Of a stretch of DNA of 27,981 nucleotides, positions 22,823 to 27,981 are shown one piece after another; within the stretch, counting starts at the first letter, position 1, and every line of letters begins with the position of its first letter. Origin of the DNA: a virus. The notes beneath the pieces were generated by a model, which was given only the letters and a program-made list of their open reading frames with translations, ran no database searches and was not told where the DNA came from. The stretch spans positions 1-27,981 of IMG/VR virus record IMGVR_UViG_3300010430_000383, one strand, 5' to 3'. The position numbers were made by a program, and so were the translations under genes.

Positions 22823-23020
22823 TTATCCGTCACCGATGCCGTAGCCGTAGCCCCTGCCGTTGCCGTAGCCGTCGCCGTAGCCGTCGCCGTCGCCGTAGCC
22901 GTCGCCGTCGCCGTAGCCGTAGCCGTTGCCGCTGCCGTTGCCGTTTCCGTAACCGCTGCCGTAGCCGTAGCCATAACCGCAGCCGTCGCCGTAGCCGTAG
23001 CCGTAGCCGTCGTTATTCAT
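22823..23020 (-). CDS. Gly-X repeat protein, array 1
   Basis: A 65-residue protein beginning MNND and then strictly alternating glycine with Y, D, N, S, C, R or I: (GX)n. Its ATG lies in the tail of the DUF6948-like gene (8-base overlap), as in array 2. The DNA is a hexamer repeat of GGC plus TAC/GAC/AAC type codons. It ends in a segment (GYGNGRGYGYGIGDG) that is identical inside array 2, so array 1 looks like a shortened copy. A flexible or beta-roll-like secreted or sticky peptide is possible; no fold is assignable. Codon pattern and overlap support translation. Confidence 0.62.
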   Translation of the reverse strand: MNNDGYGYGYGDGCGYGYGYGSGYGNGNGSGNGYGYGDGDGYGDGDGYGDGYGNGRGYGYGIGDG

Positions 23021-23387
23021 TCTCCCACTCCCGCATTTCTTGAATCGACTTTCGTCCCGCATCCGTGCAATAAATAACCTCGCAGGCGTCCAACAAATCA
23101 ATCTCTGGCACTTCGTTCGCGTATTTGCACGAACTTGCGTCTGTCGTCCCTTCCGTCGCTAATCCGCTCAGCGTCTTACCGTGCCATTTCCAAAGCCTCC
23201 GCGACCGGAGCAGCTTGACCTCGCGTCCTTCGCGATGTTTCACCCATCCAGCATGCACGCCGGCGTCTCTGCACCGAATTATTGCGTATCGCAACCCGTC
23301 GCAGTCTGTCTCGCTTAGCGACTGTACGCTATCTGCTGGGATGTACTTTACTCCGTTTACTTCGATGGTTTTTGCGTCAATTTTCAT
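23013..23387 (-). CDS. DUF6948-like phage protein, copy 1
   Basis: A 124-residue protein, MKIDAKTIEVNGVKYIPADS at the start. The central block RYAIIRCRDAGVHAGWVKHR, RRLWKWHG, LATEGTTDASSCKYANEVPE and CEVIYCTDAGRKSIQ follows the layout I remember for DUF6948 phage proteins ('YVIVRT-x-AGVFAGYL ... RRLWYW ... CKFPCEVDEI ... EIIPCT'). The function of that family is unknown. The copy at 23641-24015 is nearly identical (about nine in ten residues). The ~50 bases before each ATG are also conserved though they do not code for the same protein. Confidence 0.75.
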   Translation of the reverse strand: MKIDAKTIEVNGVKYIPADSVQSLSETDCDGLRYAIIRCRDAGVHAGWVKHREGREVKLLRSRRLWKWHGKTLSGLATEGTTDASSCKYANEVPEIDLLDACEVIYCTDAGRKSIQEMREWENE

Positions 23388-23438
23388 TTTTTGGTAGCTT
23401 CCGTTTTAAAAGAGTAAAAAATTAAAGGTTCTGTTTTA

Positions 23439-23648
23439 TCAGCCGCTGCCGTTGCCGTTGCCGTAGCCGCTGCCGCTGCCGTTGCCGTAGCCGCTGCCGT
23501 TGCCGTAGCCGCTGCCGTCGCCGTAGCCGGTGCCGTCACCGATGCCGTAGCCGTAGCCCCTGCCGTTGCCGTAGCCGTCGCCGTCGCCGTAGCCGTAGCC
23601 GTTGCCGTCGCCGTCGCCGTAGCCGTAGCCGCTGCCGTCGTTATTCAT
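23439..23648 (-). CDS. Gly-X repeat protein, array 2
   Basis: A 69-residue MNND(GX)n protein. Its ATG at 23648 overlaps the end of DUF6948-like copy 2 by 8 bases (ATGAATAA), the same joint as array 1. X is mostly Y, D, N or S, with one R, I and T. The shared internal segment with array 1 shows that the two arose by duplication of the whole two-gene module and then changed length. Antisense frames are open too but lack start sites. Confidence 0.62.
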   Translation of the reverse strand: MNNDGSGYGYGDGDGNGYGYGDGDGYGNGRGYGYGIGDGTGYGDGSGYGNGSGYGNGSGSGYGNGNGSG

Positions 23649-24015
23649 TGACCCACTCCCGCATTGCCTGAATCGAAAGACGACCAGCGTCGGTGCAATA
23701 AATTACCTCGCAGGCGTCTAACAGGTCAATCTCTGGCACTTCGTTCGCGTACTTGCACGAACTTGCGTCTGTCGTGCCCTCTGTCGCCAATCCGCTCAGC
23801 GTCTTGCCGTGCCATTGCCAAAGCCTCCGCGACCCAATCAGCTTAACTTCGCGCCCTTCACGATGTTTCACCCAACCCGCATGTACGCCTGCGTCTCTGC
23901 ATCGGATGATTGCATATCGCAACCCGTCGCAGTCTGCCTCGCTTAGCGACTGCACGCTGTCTGCTGGGATGTACTTTACGCCGTTAACTTCGATGGTTTT
24001 TGCGTCAATCTTCAT
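23641..24015 (-). CDS. DUF6948-like phage protein, copy 2
   Basis: A 124-residue paralog of the 23013-23387 gene. The main differences from copy 1 are ETDC/EADC, LLRSRRLWKW/LIGSRRLWQW and RKSIQEMREWENE/RLSIQAMREWVNE; the rest is almost the same, with many silent changes. That points to a duplication old enough for synonymous drift but with the protein kept. Upstream in-frame ATG 24060 would add 15 residues, but copy 1 has no matching start, so ATG 24015 is chosen. The ribosome site is weak (GAAAGC), which may mean control through the conserved leader. Confidence 0.75.
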   Translation of the reverse strand: MKIDAKTIEVNGVKYIPADSVQSLSEADCDGLRYAIIRCRDAGVHAGWVKHREGREVKLIGSRRLWQWHGKTLSGLATEGTTDASSCKYANEVPEIDLLDACEVIYCTDAGRLSIQAMREWVNE

Positions 24016-24060
24016 TTTTTGTAGCTTTCGTTTAAAAAGAGTGTAAATTAAAGGTTCCAT

Positions 24061-24276
24061 TTAGCCGTAGCCGTAGCCGTCGCCGCAGCCGTAGCCGCTG
24101 CCGTCGCCGTAGCCGGTGCCGTCACCGCTGCCGCCGCTGCTGCCGCTGCCGTAGCCGCTGCCGCTGCCTCTGCCGTAGCCTTCGCCGCAGCCGTCGCCGT
24201 AGCCGTAGCCGTCGCCGTAGCCGTAGCCGTAGCCGTAGCCGTCGCCGCTGCCGTAGCCTCTGCCGTCGTTATTCAT
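24061..24276 (-). CDS. Gly-X repeat protein, array 3
   Basis: A 71-residue MNND(GX)n protein, ATG 24276 with GGAG six bases upstream (GTG 24288 would lie before that site). It shares the MNND start and a GDGTGYGDGSGYG block with array 2. Unlike the other two it is not preceded by a DUF6948-like gene but by the structured gap 24289-24431, so it has its own initiation. X includes C, E, R and a GSSGGSG break in the alternation. Confidence 0.62.
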   Translation of the reverse strand: MNNDGRGYGSGDGYGYGYGYGDGYGYGDGCGEGYGRGSGSGYGSGSSGGSGDGTGYGDGSGYGCGDGYGYG

Positions 24277-24288
24277 TTTATTCTCCAC

Positions 24289-24431
24289 GTTTCAAAGCCC
24301 CACTTCCGCCGGGCGGTTTAATCACCATTAGCCTACCCGGCGAGGGGTCCAAGGAGCCGGCACCCCTAGCATGCCGGTCTGGCACCGTCCCGCGACATGG
24401 TGACTAGTCGTTGCGGGAACGGTGGCAGTTC
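24289..24431 (-). promoter_or_regulatory. Structured intergenic region with conserved-loop hairpin
   Basis: No ORF fits. On the - strand a strong hairpin lies just after the ParB-like gene: bases 24413-24424 pair with 24383-24393 (11 bp, one bulged base). Its 19-base loop holds GACTAGTCACC, the motif of the hairpin at 20379-20408. A second hairpin CCGGCA/TGCCGG (about 24357-24377) carries CTAGGGGTG, a 9-mer also present beside the 20500 gene stop. A third small inverted repeat CCGCC/GGCGG lies near 24307-24317. The region leads array 3. Confidence 0.68.
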
Positions 24432-25205
24432 TTAGCGTTTTCCTTTAACCGCTTCCCGCTCGTCGCCTTCCTTCAGTCGGTAATTGTAAATTCGCAGCAG
24501 TTCATTGAGAACCAAATCGTCACGCCCGTCGCTTTGCCCGTACAAATGCTTTGCGAGTATCGGGGCTGCTGGGTGGTTTTTAAACCGACGCTTTGCGCGC
24601 TTGTGGTCCAAGTCGTTATTGTGGACCAAGCGAAACCACGCCTCCAAAAACTTGCGCTGCAGGCTCTCGCCTTCGCCGTGGAAGCATTCCGCAAGCAGTG
24701 CGATAGCTTCCCCGAATTTTTCAGCCGAGCGTGCGTGCCACTTGTAAAGAACAGCAACCGCACTGCAGGCGGTCCCGCTTTTACTGCTTGCAACGATTCG
24801 ATAACCGTGCTTTGCCATCAGTGCCGAAATCTCTTCTTCTACCGGCTCACCTGCCGCAAGCCTTGCCTTGAAACGGTCAAACCTCGACTGGTTGCGCTGC
24901 TGGTTCAATTCGTCGTGCAACCTTGCCTCGTCCTGCACAGTAAGCCCCTTAAATGCCTTGCACGGAATTGTTGCAATGCCTTGCCGTTCCGCGGCATCCT
25001 TGCGGTGCTGGCCGTCAATTATCGCAATCTTGCCATCGTCCCTGACATTAACCACAACTTCACCCGCCAGCTCTTCGCGGTACTCTTTCTTCCACGGTCG
25101 CAGCTGCCTCTGGTAGGTGTGGTCTACGTAAGTCAAACCCGGCTTGAGTCGCTTTCGCGTGAACTTAAATTTTTCGTCCGCGTTTTTAGTCTCAATTGTA
25201 CACAT
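24432..25205 (-). CDS. ParB/sulfiredoxin-fold protein (DGQHR type)
   Basis: A 257-residue protein. Residues 25-85 carry the ParB N-terminal fold: VDHTYQRQLRPWKKEY, VVVNVRDDGKIAIIDGQHRK (DGQHR at 64-68) and AAERQGIATIPCKAFKGLT. The DGQHR form is found in DndB-like and phage ParB-like proteins (DUF6551 type from memory). The rest is helical (ARLHDELNQQRNQSRFDRFK, FKARLAAGEPVEEEISALMA) with no clear C-terminal HTH, so it is not a normal partition protein. It starts 2 bases after the Mom-like gene and probably works with it or in DNA-end/nucleotide processing. Function is not proven. Confidence 0.76.
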   Translation of the reverse strand: MCTIETKNADEKFKFTRKRLKPGLTYVDHTYQRQLRPWKKEYREELAGEVVVNVRDDGKIAIIDGQHRKDAAERQGIATIPCKAFKGLTVQDEARLHDELNQQRNQSRFDRFKARLAAGEPVEEEISALMAKHGYRIVASSKSGTACSAVAVLYKWHARSAEKFGEAIALLAECFHGEGESLQRKFLEAWFRLVHNNDLDHKRAKRRFKNHPAAPILAKHLYGQSDGRDDLVLNELLRIYNYRLKEGDEREAVKGKR

Positions 25206-25207
25206 AA

Positions 25208-25900
25208 TTACTTATCCTTAGTTGCTGGTTTTGGATAAGGCAGGACCGGTAGCAACAAACGCCGGCTTGCCCATTTCTTAAGAATCTTAACGTAACGAAA
25301 CTGCCTAAACTTGTGTTCTTTGCAGTCCTGCTTTCTGGACTGTATGTACGCTGCCGCACTGCTTAGCTCTGGCCTGCGTGACATTAAGCTGCGATGATAA
25401 AAGACACCGTCTAATTCGTAAAACCTTGCCACATGCTCGCCGCAATACAGGAAGCTGCACGCCTGGTAAACTACACCTAACCGACCGCACCGCTCATCTG
25501 CGAATGACTGTATCCAAGCAACGTCCGGCAGCTTGCGGCGTATGTATTTCACCGAATAGCTGATTGCCTTGCTTTCGCTGTTGCGGGGCATTTCGTCCGA
25601 GACCCACATGCGATTCAGCTCCAAGTATTGGTTCAGCTTGGTGCCTTCAACCACTGAAGCCATTGACGCCGGATTCATTGCGTACCCGTACTGCAAAACG
25701 CCTTGCAGCTTCCGGCCCGCAAACAACCCAAGATGCACGTACGACGCAGCGTAGAATTTCTTGCTGTAATGGTTCGTCATAATCACGTCGTTCGCCTCCT
25801 TCCTTGGTATTTCTTCCACCCGAAACGCGTCAGCCCCGAAACCGACAAGCGTTTGCTCGCCAAACAGCACTCCCTGATTGCTGTAAACGTAGCCAATCAT
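25208..25900 (-). CDS. Mom-like DNA adenine modification enzyme
   Basis: A 230-residue protein with the GNAT-related Mom layout: VIMTNHYSKKFYAASYVHLG (NHYS 43-46), LQGVLQYGYAMNPAS, LELNRMWVSDEMPRNSESKA (93-112), WIQSFADERCGRLGVVYQAC (SFAD 132-135) and FYELDGVFYHRS. In phage Mu, Mom turns adenine in DNA to N6-carbamoylmethyl-adenine and shields phage DNA from restriction. The residues conserved in the family (NHYS, ELNR, SFAD) are all present, so activity is likely. The C-terminus is a basic tail. ATGA joins it to the XRE gene, so the repressor-like protein and the modifier are co-expressed early. Confidence 0.82.
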   Translation of the reverse strand: MIGYVYSNQGVLFGEQTLVGFGADAFRVEEIPRKEANDVIMTNHYSKKFYAASYVHLGLFAGRKLQGVLQYGYAMNPASMASVVEGTKLNQYLELNRMWVSDEMPRNSESKAISYSVKYIRRKLPDVAWIQSFADERCGRLGVVYQACSFLYCGEHVARFYELDGVFYHRSLMSRRPELSSAAAYIQSRKQDCKEHKFRQFRYVKILKKWASRRLLLPVLPYPKPATKDK

Positions 25901-26124
25901 TCAAACAAATCCCGAATTCCACATCCAAGCCCCGACAGAATCGCCAGTAGCGTTGGTATCTTTGGCCAGCGCTTGCCCAGCTCGACCCGGCACAGGCTCT
26001 CAGGCGGCAGCTGTGCCGCTTCAGCAGCGCGGGTGACTGTCCAGCCCTTTGCCTGCCGCAATGCCCTTAGACGGCGGCCCAAGGCCTCACGTCGCATCCT
26101 GTCGATTAGTGCCTTATCGTTCAT
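25897..26124 (-). CDS. XRE-family HTH regulator
   Basis: A 75-residue protein made of a single Cro/C1-type domain: RLRALRQAKGWTVTRAAEAA (helices 1-2), QLPPESLCRVELGKRWPKIP (recognition helix and turn) and TLLAILSGLGCGIRDLFE. There is no oligomerisation or peptidase domain, so it is Cro-like in size. GGGAG lies seven bases before ATG 26124. It is the third gene of the leftward operon and could bind the palindromes at 26549-26618. Confidence 0.86.
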   Translation of the reverse strand: MNDKALIDRMRREALGRRLRALRQAKGWTVTRAAEAAQLPPESLCRVELGKRWPKIPTLLAILSGLGCGIRDLFE

Positions 26125-26356
26125 CTTTATCTCCCTTCCAGAAAAGCCAGCGACAGCCTCCCTGCCTGTATCCTTTGTCGTTTACAAGCCAGACGCCGCG
26201 TGCGTCCATTACATATCGGTTGAAGTCATGGTCTGACGCTTCGTTTGCGAGGTGGCCGGCACACCATTTTTCGCCGTTCTTATTCACTATGACCGTGTCC
26301 CAATCCAGCTCGTCCATCGCTTCCGCAAGGCCGTTGTATATTTTTTCGTTGTTCAT
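26114..26356 (-). CDS. Unknown small early protein
   Basis: An 80-residue protein: NNEKIYNGLAEAMDELDWDT, then VNKNGEKWCAGHLANEASDH and a basic/aromatic end (YRQGGCRWLFWKGDKDE). One Cys/His cluster (CAGH) and one CRW are seen, not enough for a zinc motif call. ATG 26356 overlaps the preceding ORF by ATGA, and the end overlaps the XRE gene by 11 bases. Confidence 0.66.
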   Translation of the reverse strand: MNNEKIYNGLAEAMDELDWDTVIVNKNGEKWCAGHLANEASDHDFNRYVMDARGVWLVNDKGYRQGGCRWLFWKGDKDER

Positions 26357-26496
26357 CTGCCACGCATCCCTTTAAACCCACCATATGCCGCCCGTGGCCT
26401 CGACGTAGATACTGTCCACAAAAGGATAGGACAGAATTTCCATCCCCTCGGCAGCTTCTGCTGCCAGCTGCAGATTATTTTTTTCTTCTTTTTCAT
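26353..26496 (-). CDS. First short ORF of the early operon, possible frame slip
   Basis: A 47-residue ORF with AAGGA upstream of ATG 26496. It begins MKKKKKIICS and then reads an unlikely mix of W, C, R and P. A run of seven A follows codon 4 (minus strand 26484-26478). In the -1 frame after the run the sequence is much more protein-like: AT-free codons for LQLAAEAAEGMEILSYPFVD and IYVEATGGIWWV with a stop at 26372. Either the run causes slippage, or one base is missing, or the short ORF is a leader peptide. The ATGA with the next gene favours the listed frame. Confidence 0.45.
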   Translation of the reverse strand: MKKKKKIICSWQQKLPRGWKFCPILLWTVSTSRPRAAYGGFKGMRGR

Positions 26497-26542
26497 CGTT
26501 TCGTGTCCTTGGTTAGTTGCGTCAGCCACTCTCAGCACATGT

Positions 26543-26571
26543 AATATCGTCTAACCAGACGCCCGCGTCAA
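26543..26571 (-). promoter_or_regulatory. Leftward early promoter candidate
   Basis: On the - strand TTGACG (26571-26566) lies 17 bases from GATATT (26548-26543), matching 5 of 6 and 4 of 6 of the sigma70 boxes with ideal spacing. It is 47 bases before the first leftward ATG. An inverted repeat GTCT-AACC-AGAC (26549-26560) lies between the boxes and could be an operator. Confidence 0.62.
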
Positions 26572-26579
26572 TAGAATCG

Positions 26580-26618
26580 TGGCGGATTCTGGAAAATTTT
26601 CCAAGGTATTTTCCGCCA
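26580..26618. promoter_or_regulatory. Nested palindromes, operator candidate
   Basis: The perfect 12-base palindrome GGAAAATTTTCC (26591-26602) lies inside a wider inverted repeat TGGCGGA (26580-26586) / TCCGCCA (26612-26618). A further half copy TATTTTCC follows. This is just upstream of the leftward promoter boxes, between the two divergent units, and fits binding by the XRE protein or a host regulator. Confidence 0.6.
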
Positions 26619-26657
26619 TCGTCGTAAGTCGTTACGCCACAACGAATTAAAATTTTT

Positions 26658-26687
26658 TTCGGAAGCCCGCAAATCGTATGCTATACT
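26658..26687 (+). promoter_or_regulatory. Rightward promoter candidate
   Basis: TATACT (26682-26687) with a TG two bases before it (extended -10, TGCTATACT) is preceded 18 bases upstream by the weak TTCGGA, and by a T-tract that may act as an UP element. It would drive a long leader (about 320 bases) into the + gene at 27015. Confidence 0.5.
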
Positions 26688-27014
26688 TTTCGCTGTCGTG
26701 GGGCGTACCCGGATGCGACGTTAAACAAAGTGAAGGGGTAGGCAGCCGCGCCGGACACCGGACACCCACTAGAGCGAAGCAAACGCTTTGGGCAATGGAA
26801 ACGGCGGTCGCCTACAGCATCTCCTACCAGCTGCCATCTCTTTTAAAGGATGGGGGGTAAGGGGGGCTGTAGACGCACCGCAACCGTTTTCCGTTTGCCT
26901 TAAAGCAAAGCAAACAGCTCTTTTAAGCTCTTTAATAGCGCTTAAATACAAGAGAACTAAAAGACCCAAATTGACCGCCGGACGCGGTCCAGCCCCATAG
27001 ACACAGGTAACTAA
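26688..27014 (+). other. Non-coding leader or origin-like region
   Basis: No convincing gene lies here; the open frames lack ribosome sites. It contains a tandem CCGGACA repeat near 26750, a G-rich purine tract with two runs of six G (26852-26857 and 26861-26866), direct repeats AAAGC AAAGC near 26900, an AT-rich part with CTCTTTTAA twice (26837 and 26917 areas), and a perfect hairpin GACCGC 26973-26978 / GCGGTC 26984-26989 shortly before ATG 27015. Origin, leader RNA or attachment site are all possible. Confidence 0.5.
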
Positions 27015-27614
27015 ATGACCGCTAAAGGCATCAGTATCGAAATGCCAATCGGGGCTGACGCACCGACTTTGGCTGACGGCGTAACGCCTAACCCGTTTTT
27101 TGCGTACATCAGCCAAGCCGCAAATCGTGCTGGCTATCGCGGAGTTGAAGTCATCGACGGTAAGTTGTGGCTCCGCAAAATCACCGACCTGGACCAGACC
27201 AGCGGCTTTCGGCTTAGCTTGCTGGCTCAAATCATCACGCAGGCGGAAGCGCTGTTTGGCGGCCCGATTGAAATCCACAACTACCCAACAGCCTTAAAGG
27301 TTGCCAAGGCGAACGCTGACGGCGAGCTGCCGGAATACGTCACAGACTTTGCTGACGTTGTTGTGACGCCAGCCGTGCCGGAAGAACTGGACCCGGAAAC
27401 GGGCGAGGTTGTGACGCCAGCCGTGGAAGCCGTCACGCGACGCGTTCGCTACAGCGACCTGACGTTGGCCGGCGAAAGCGAAACGCACTATTTCTACATC
27501 GCGGCGAATGGCCGCCGTTACGTGCCCGGCACCGAGGCTGTGCAGCTTCAGGGCGAAACGGGCGTTTCTGTTGTGCCGTTGTCGGCAATCCCAGTATCAG
27601 AACCATCAGAATAG
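27015..27614 (+). CDS. Unknown rightward protein
   Basis: A 199-residue acidic protein with AGG eight bases before ATG 27015. It reads DGVTPNPFFAYISQAANRAG, then FRLSLLAQIITQAEALFGGP, a short duplicated strand (VVVTPAVPEELD / EVVTPAVEAVTR) and GETGVSVVPLSAIPVSEPSE. It has no signal peptide, membrane helix or known domain. It heads the rightward unit after the control region, and a secreted protein gene follows 9 bases later. Its role may be virion-related, since rightward genes on this genome are late, but this is only inferred. Confidence 0.68.
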   Translation: MTAKGISIEMPIGADAPTLADGVTPNPFFAYISQAANRAGYRGVEVIDGKLWLRKITDLDQTSGFRLSLLAQIITQAEALFGGPIEIHNYPTALKVAKANADGELPEYVTDFADVVVTPAVPEELDPETGEVVTPAVEAVTRRVRYSDLTLAGESETHYFYIAANGRRYVPGTEAVQLQGETGVSVVPLSAIPVSEPSE

Positions 27615-27623
27615 GTTGGTCCC

Positions 27624-27981
27624 TTGAAGAAATTCTTCTTTTCTCTGGCTGTTTTTGCGTGCATTAGCGCGGCTGCAATGGGGCAAAGTGCTGCCCGCCG
27701 CGGCGTCGACCCCGACGTGCAGGTTATTAAAGCGAATGTCGCGCAGCTGTTGCTCGACATTGCGGACATTGAAGCGAAGGTAGACGTGCTGAAAGCGGAC
27801 GGCGACGCCCGCGACATCGCAATCGCAGCGCTGACCAGCCCGAACGTGCCTACGATTGACTTTGACGAAACGTCCTACGCTGTGGCTGAGCTGATATCTG
27901 AAGCGTTTACGGGCACGTGGACAGACCCCAACGCCAGCGAAGCTGAACGGGTTTCCGAAATTTACTTTTCGCTGAATGGAC
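27624..27981 (+). CDS. Predicted secreted protein (3' partial)
   Basis: Starts at TTG 27624 and is open to the window end (119 codons). The first 20 residues, KKFFFSLAVFACISAAAMG, form a classic signal peptide: two Lys, a hydrophobic core and small residues before the cut near AMG-Q. Next comes a helical, probably coiled-coil stretch (VIKANVAQLLLDIADIEAKV, LKADGDARDIAIAAL) and an acidic part (FTGTWTDPNASEAERVSEIY). The ribosome site is weak (AGGTTGG). Export to periplasm or surface is expected; the function is unknown. Confidence 0.66.
   Translation, partial: MKKFFFSLAVFACISAAAMGQSAARRGVDPDVQVIKANVAQLLLDIADIEAKVDVLKADGDARDIAIAALTSPNVPTIDFDETSYAVAELISEAFTGTWTDPNASEAERVSEIYFSLNG

Larger units (their letters stand above)
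22834..24270 (-). repeat. Three hexamer-repeat arrays (GGC-NAC type)
   Basis: Blocks at about 22834-23010, 23441-23640 and 24062-24265 are runs of GCCGTA/GCCGTC/GCCGTT/GCCGCT on the + strand. The unit is 6 bases, so slippage keeps the reading frame; the units differ mainly at one base, which swaps Tyr, Asp, Asn and Ser. They are split by the two DUF6948-like genes. There are no spacers of CRISPR type. Confidence 0.88.

Noticed and set aside
22807-22974. N-terminal Ala-Thr repeat extension of the dNMP kinase
   Set aside because: The frame is open only because the hexamer array lacks stops in it. There is no ribosome site upstream, while ATG 22806 has one right before the P-loop.
22834-24270. 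CRISPR array
   Set aside because: Units are continuous 6-base repeats with no unique spacers and no cas genes.
26678-27000. + strand ORFs in the right control region
   Set aside because: The first starts within the promoter boxes, the second from a TTG without a site. The composition is unlike the neighbours.

Overview
The window is most of one tailed-phage or prophage genome (long-tailed, siphovirus-like head and tail genes), cut at both ends. The host is not identified. Strong AGGA/GGAG ribosome sites and mid-range GC content fit a Gram-negative host. The Gly-X repeat genes and LamG-rich virion protein make a planctomycete or marine bacterium a guess only. No terminase, portal, integrase, polymerase, helicase, lysis gene or true tRNA is visible; some presumably lie outside the window.

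Left half, + strand (1-14556), is a compact late operon whose genes mostly overlap by 1-20 bases. In order: an HK97-type major capsid protein (5' end missing), a terminator-like hairpin, head-tail connectors, a 1238-residue protein with five LamG-like domains, a gp10-like neck protein, a tail terminator carrying an extra C-terminal domain, a tail tube candidate, a G/GT tail-assembly chaperone pair with a complete -1 frameshift signal (A AAA AAC plus a stem-loop), a short tape measure, several unrecognised tail-end proteins, a calcineurin-type phosphoesterase and a small zincin-like protein.

Middle and right, - strand (26496 down to 14558), is a long early-type operon read right to left. It starts at a promoter/palindrome region near 26540-26620. 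It encodes an XRE repressor-like protein, a Mom-like DNA adenine modification enzyme with a ParB-fold partner, a duplicated module (DUF6948-like gene plus a Gly-X hexamer-repeat gene, with a third Gly-X gene alone), a dNMP kinase, a FEN-type 5'-3' exonuclease, an SSB-like protein ending in NDIPF, a NinG-like protein, a replication-organizer fragment, an HTH protein, a PD-(D/E)XK nuclease candidate, a Rossmann/methyltransferase-like protein, then a run of small unknown ORFs.

Two structures stand out. First, the last five minus-strand ORFs are separated by a conserved ~22-base element (14554-16377). Read on the + strand it looks like a tRNA D-arm; on the - strand it carries stop codons in all three frames in four of its five copies. 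The array looks like a chain of exchangeable gene cassettes. Second, the two real gaps in the early operon (20359-20499 and 24289-24431) each hold a hairpin with the same 11-base loop motif on different stems, which suggests a structured RNA or a protein-binding hairpin.

The right edge (26497-27014) is a non-coding control region, followed by + strand genes: one unknown protein and one predicted secreted protein cut by the window end.
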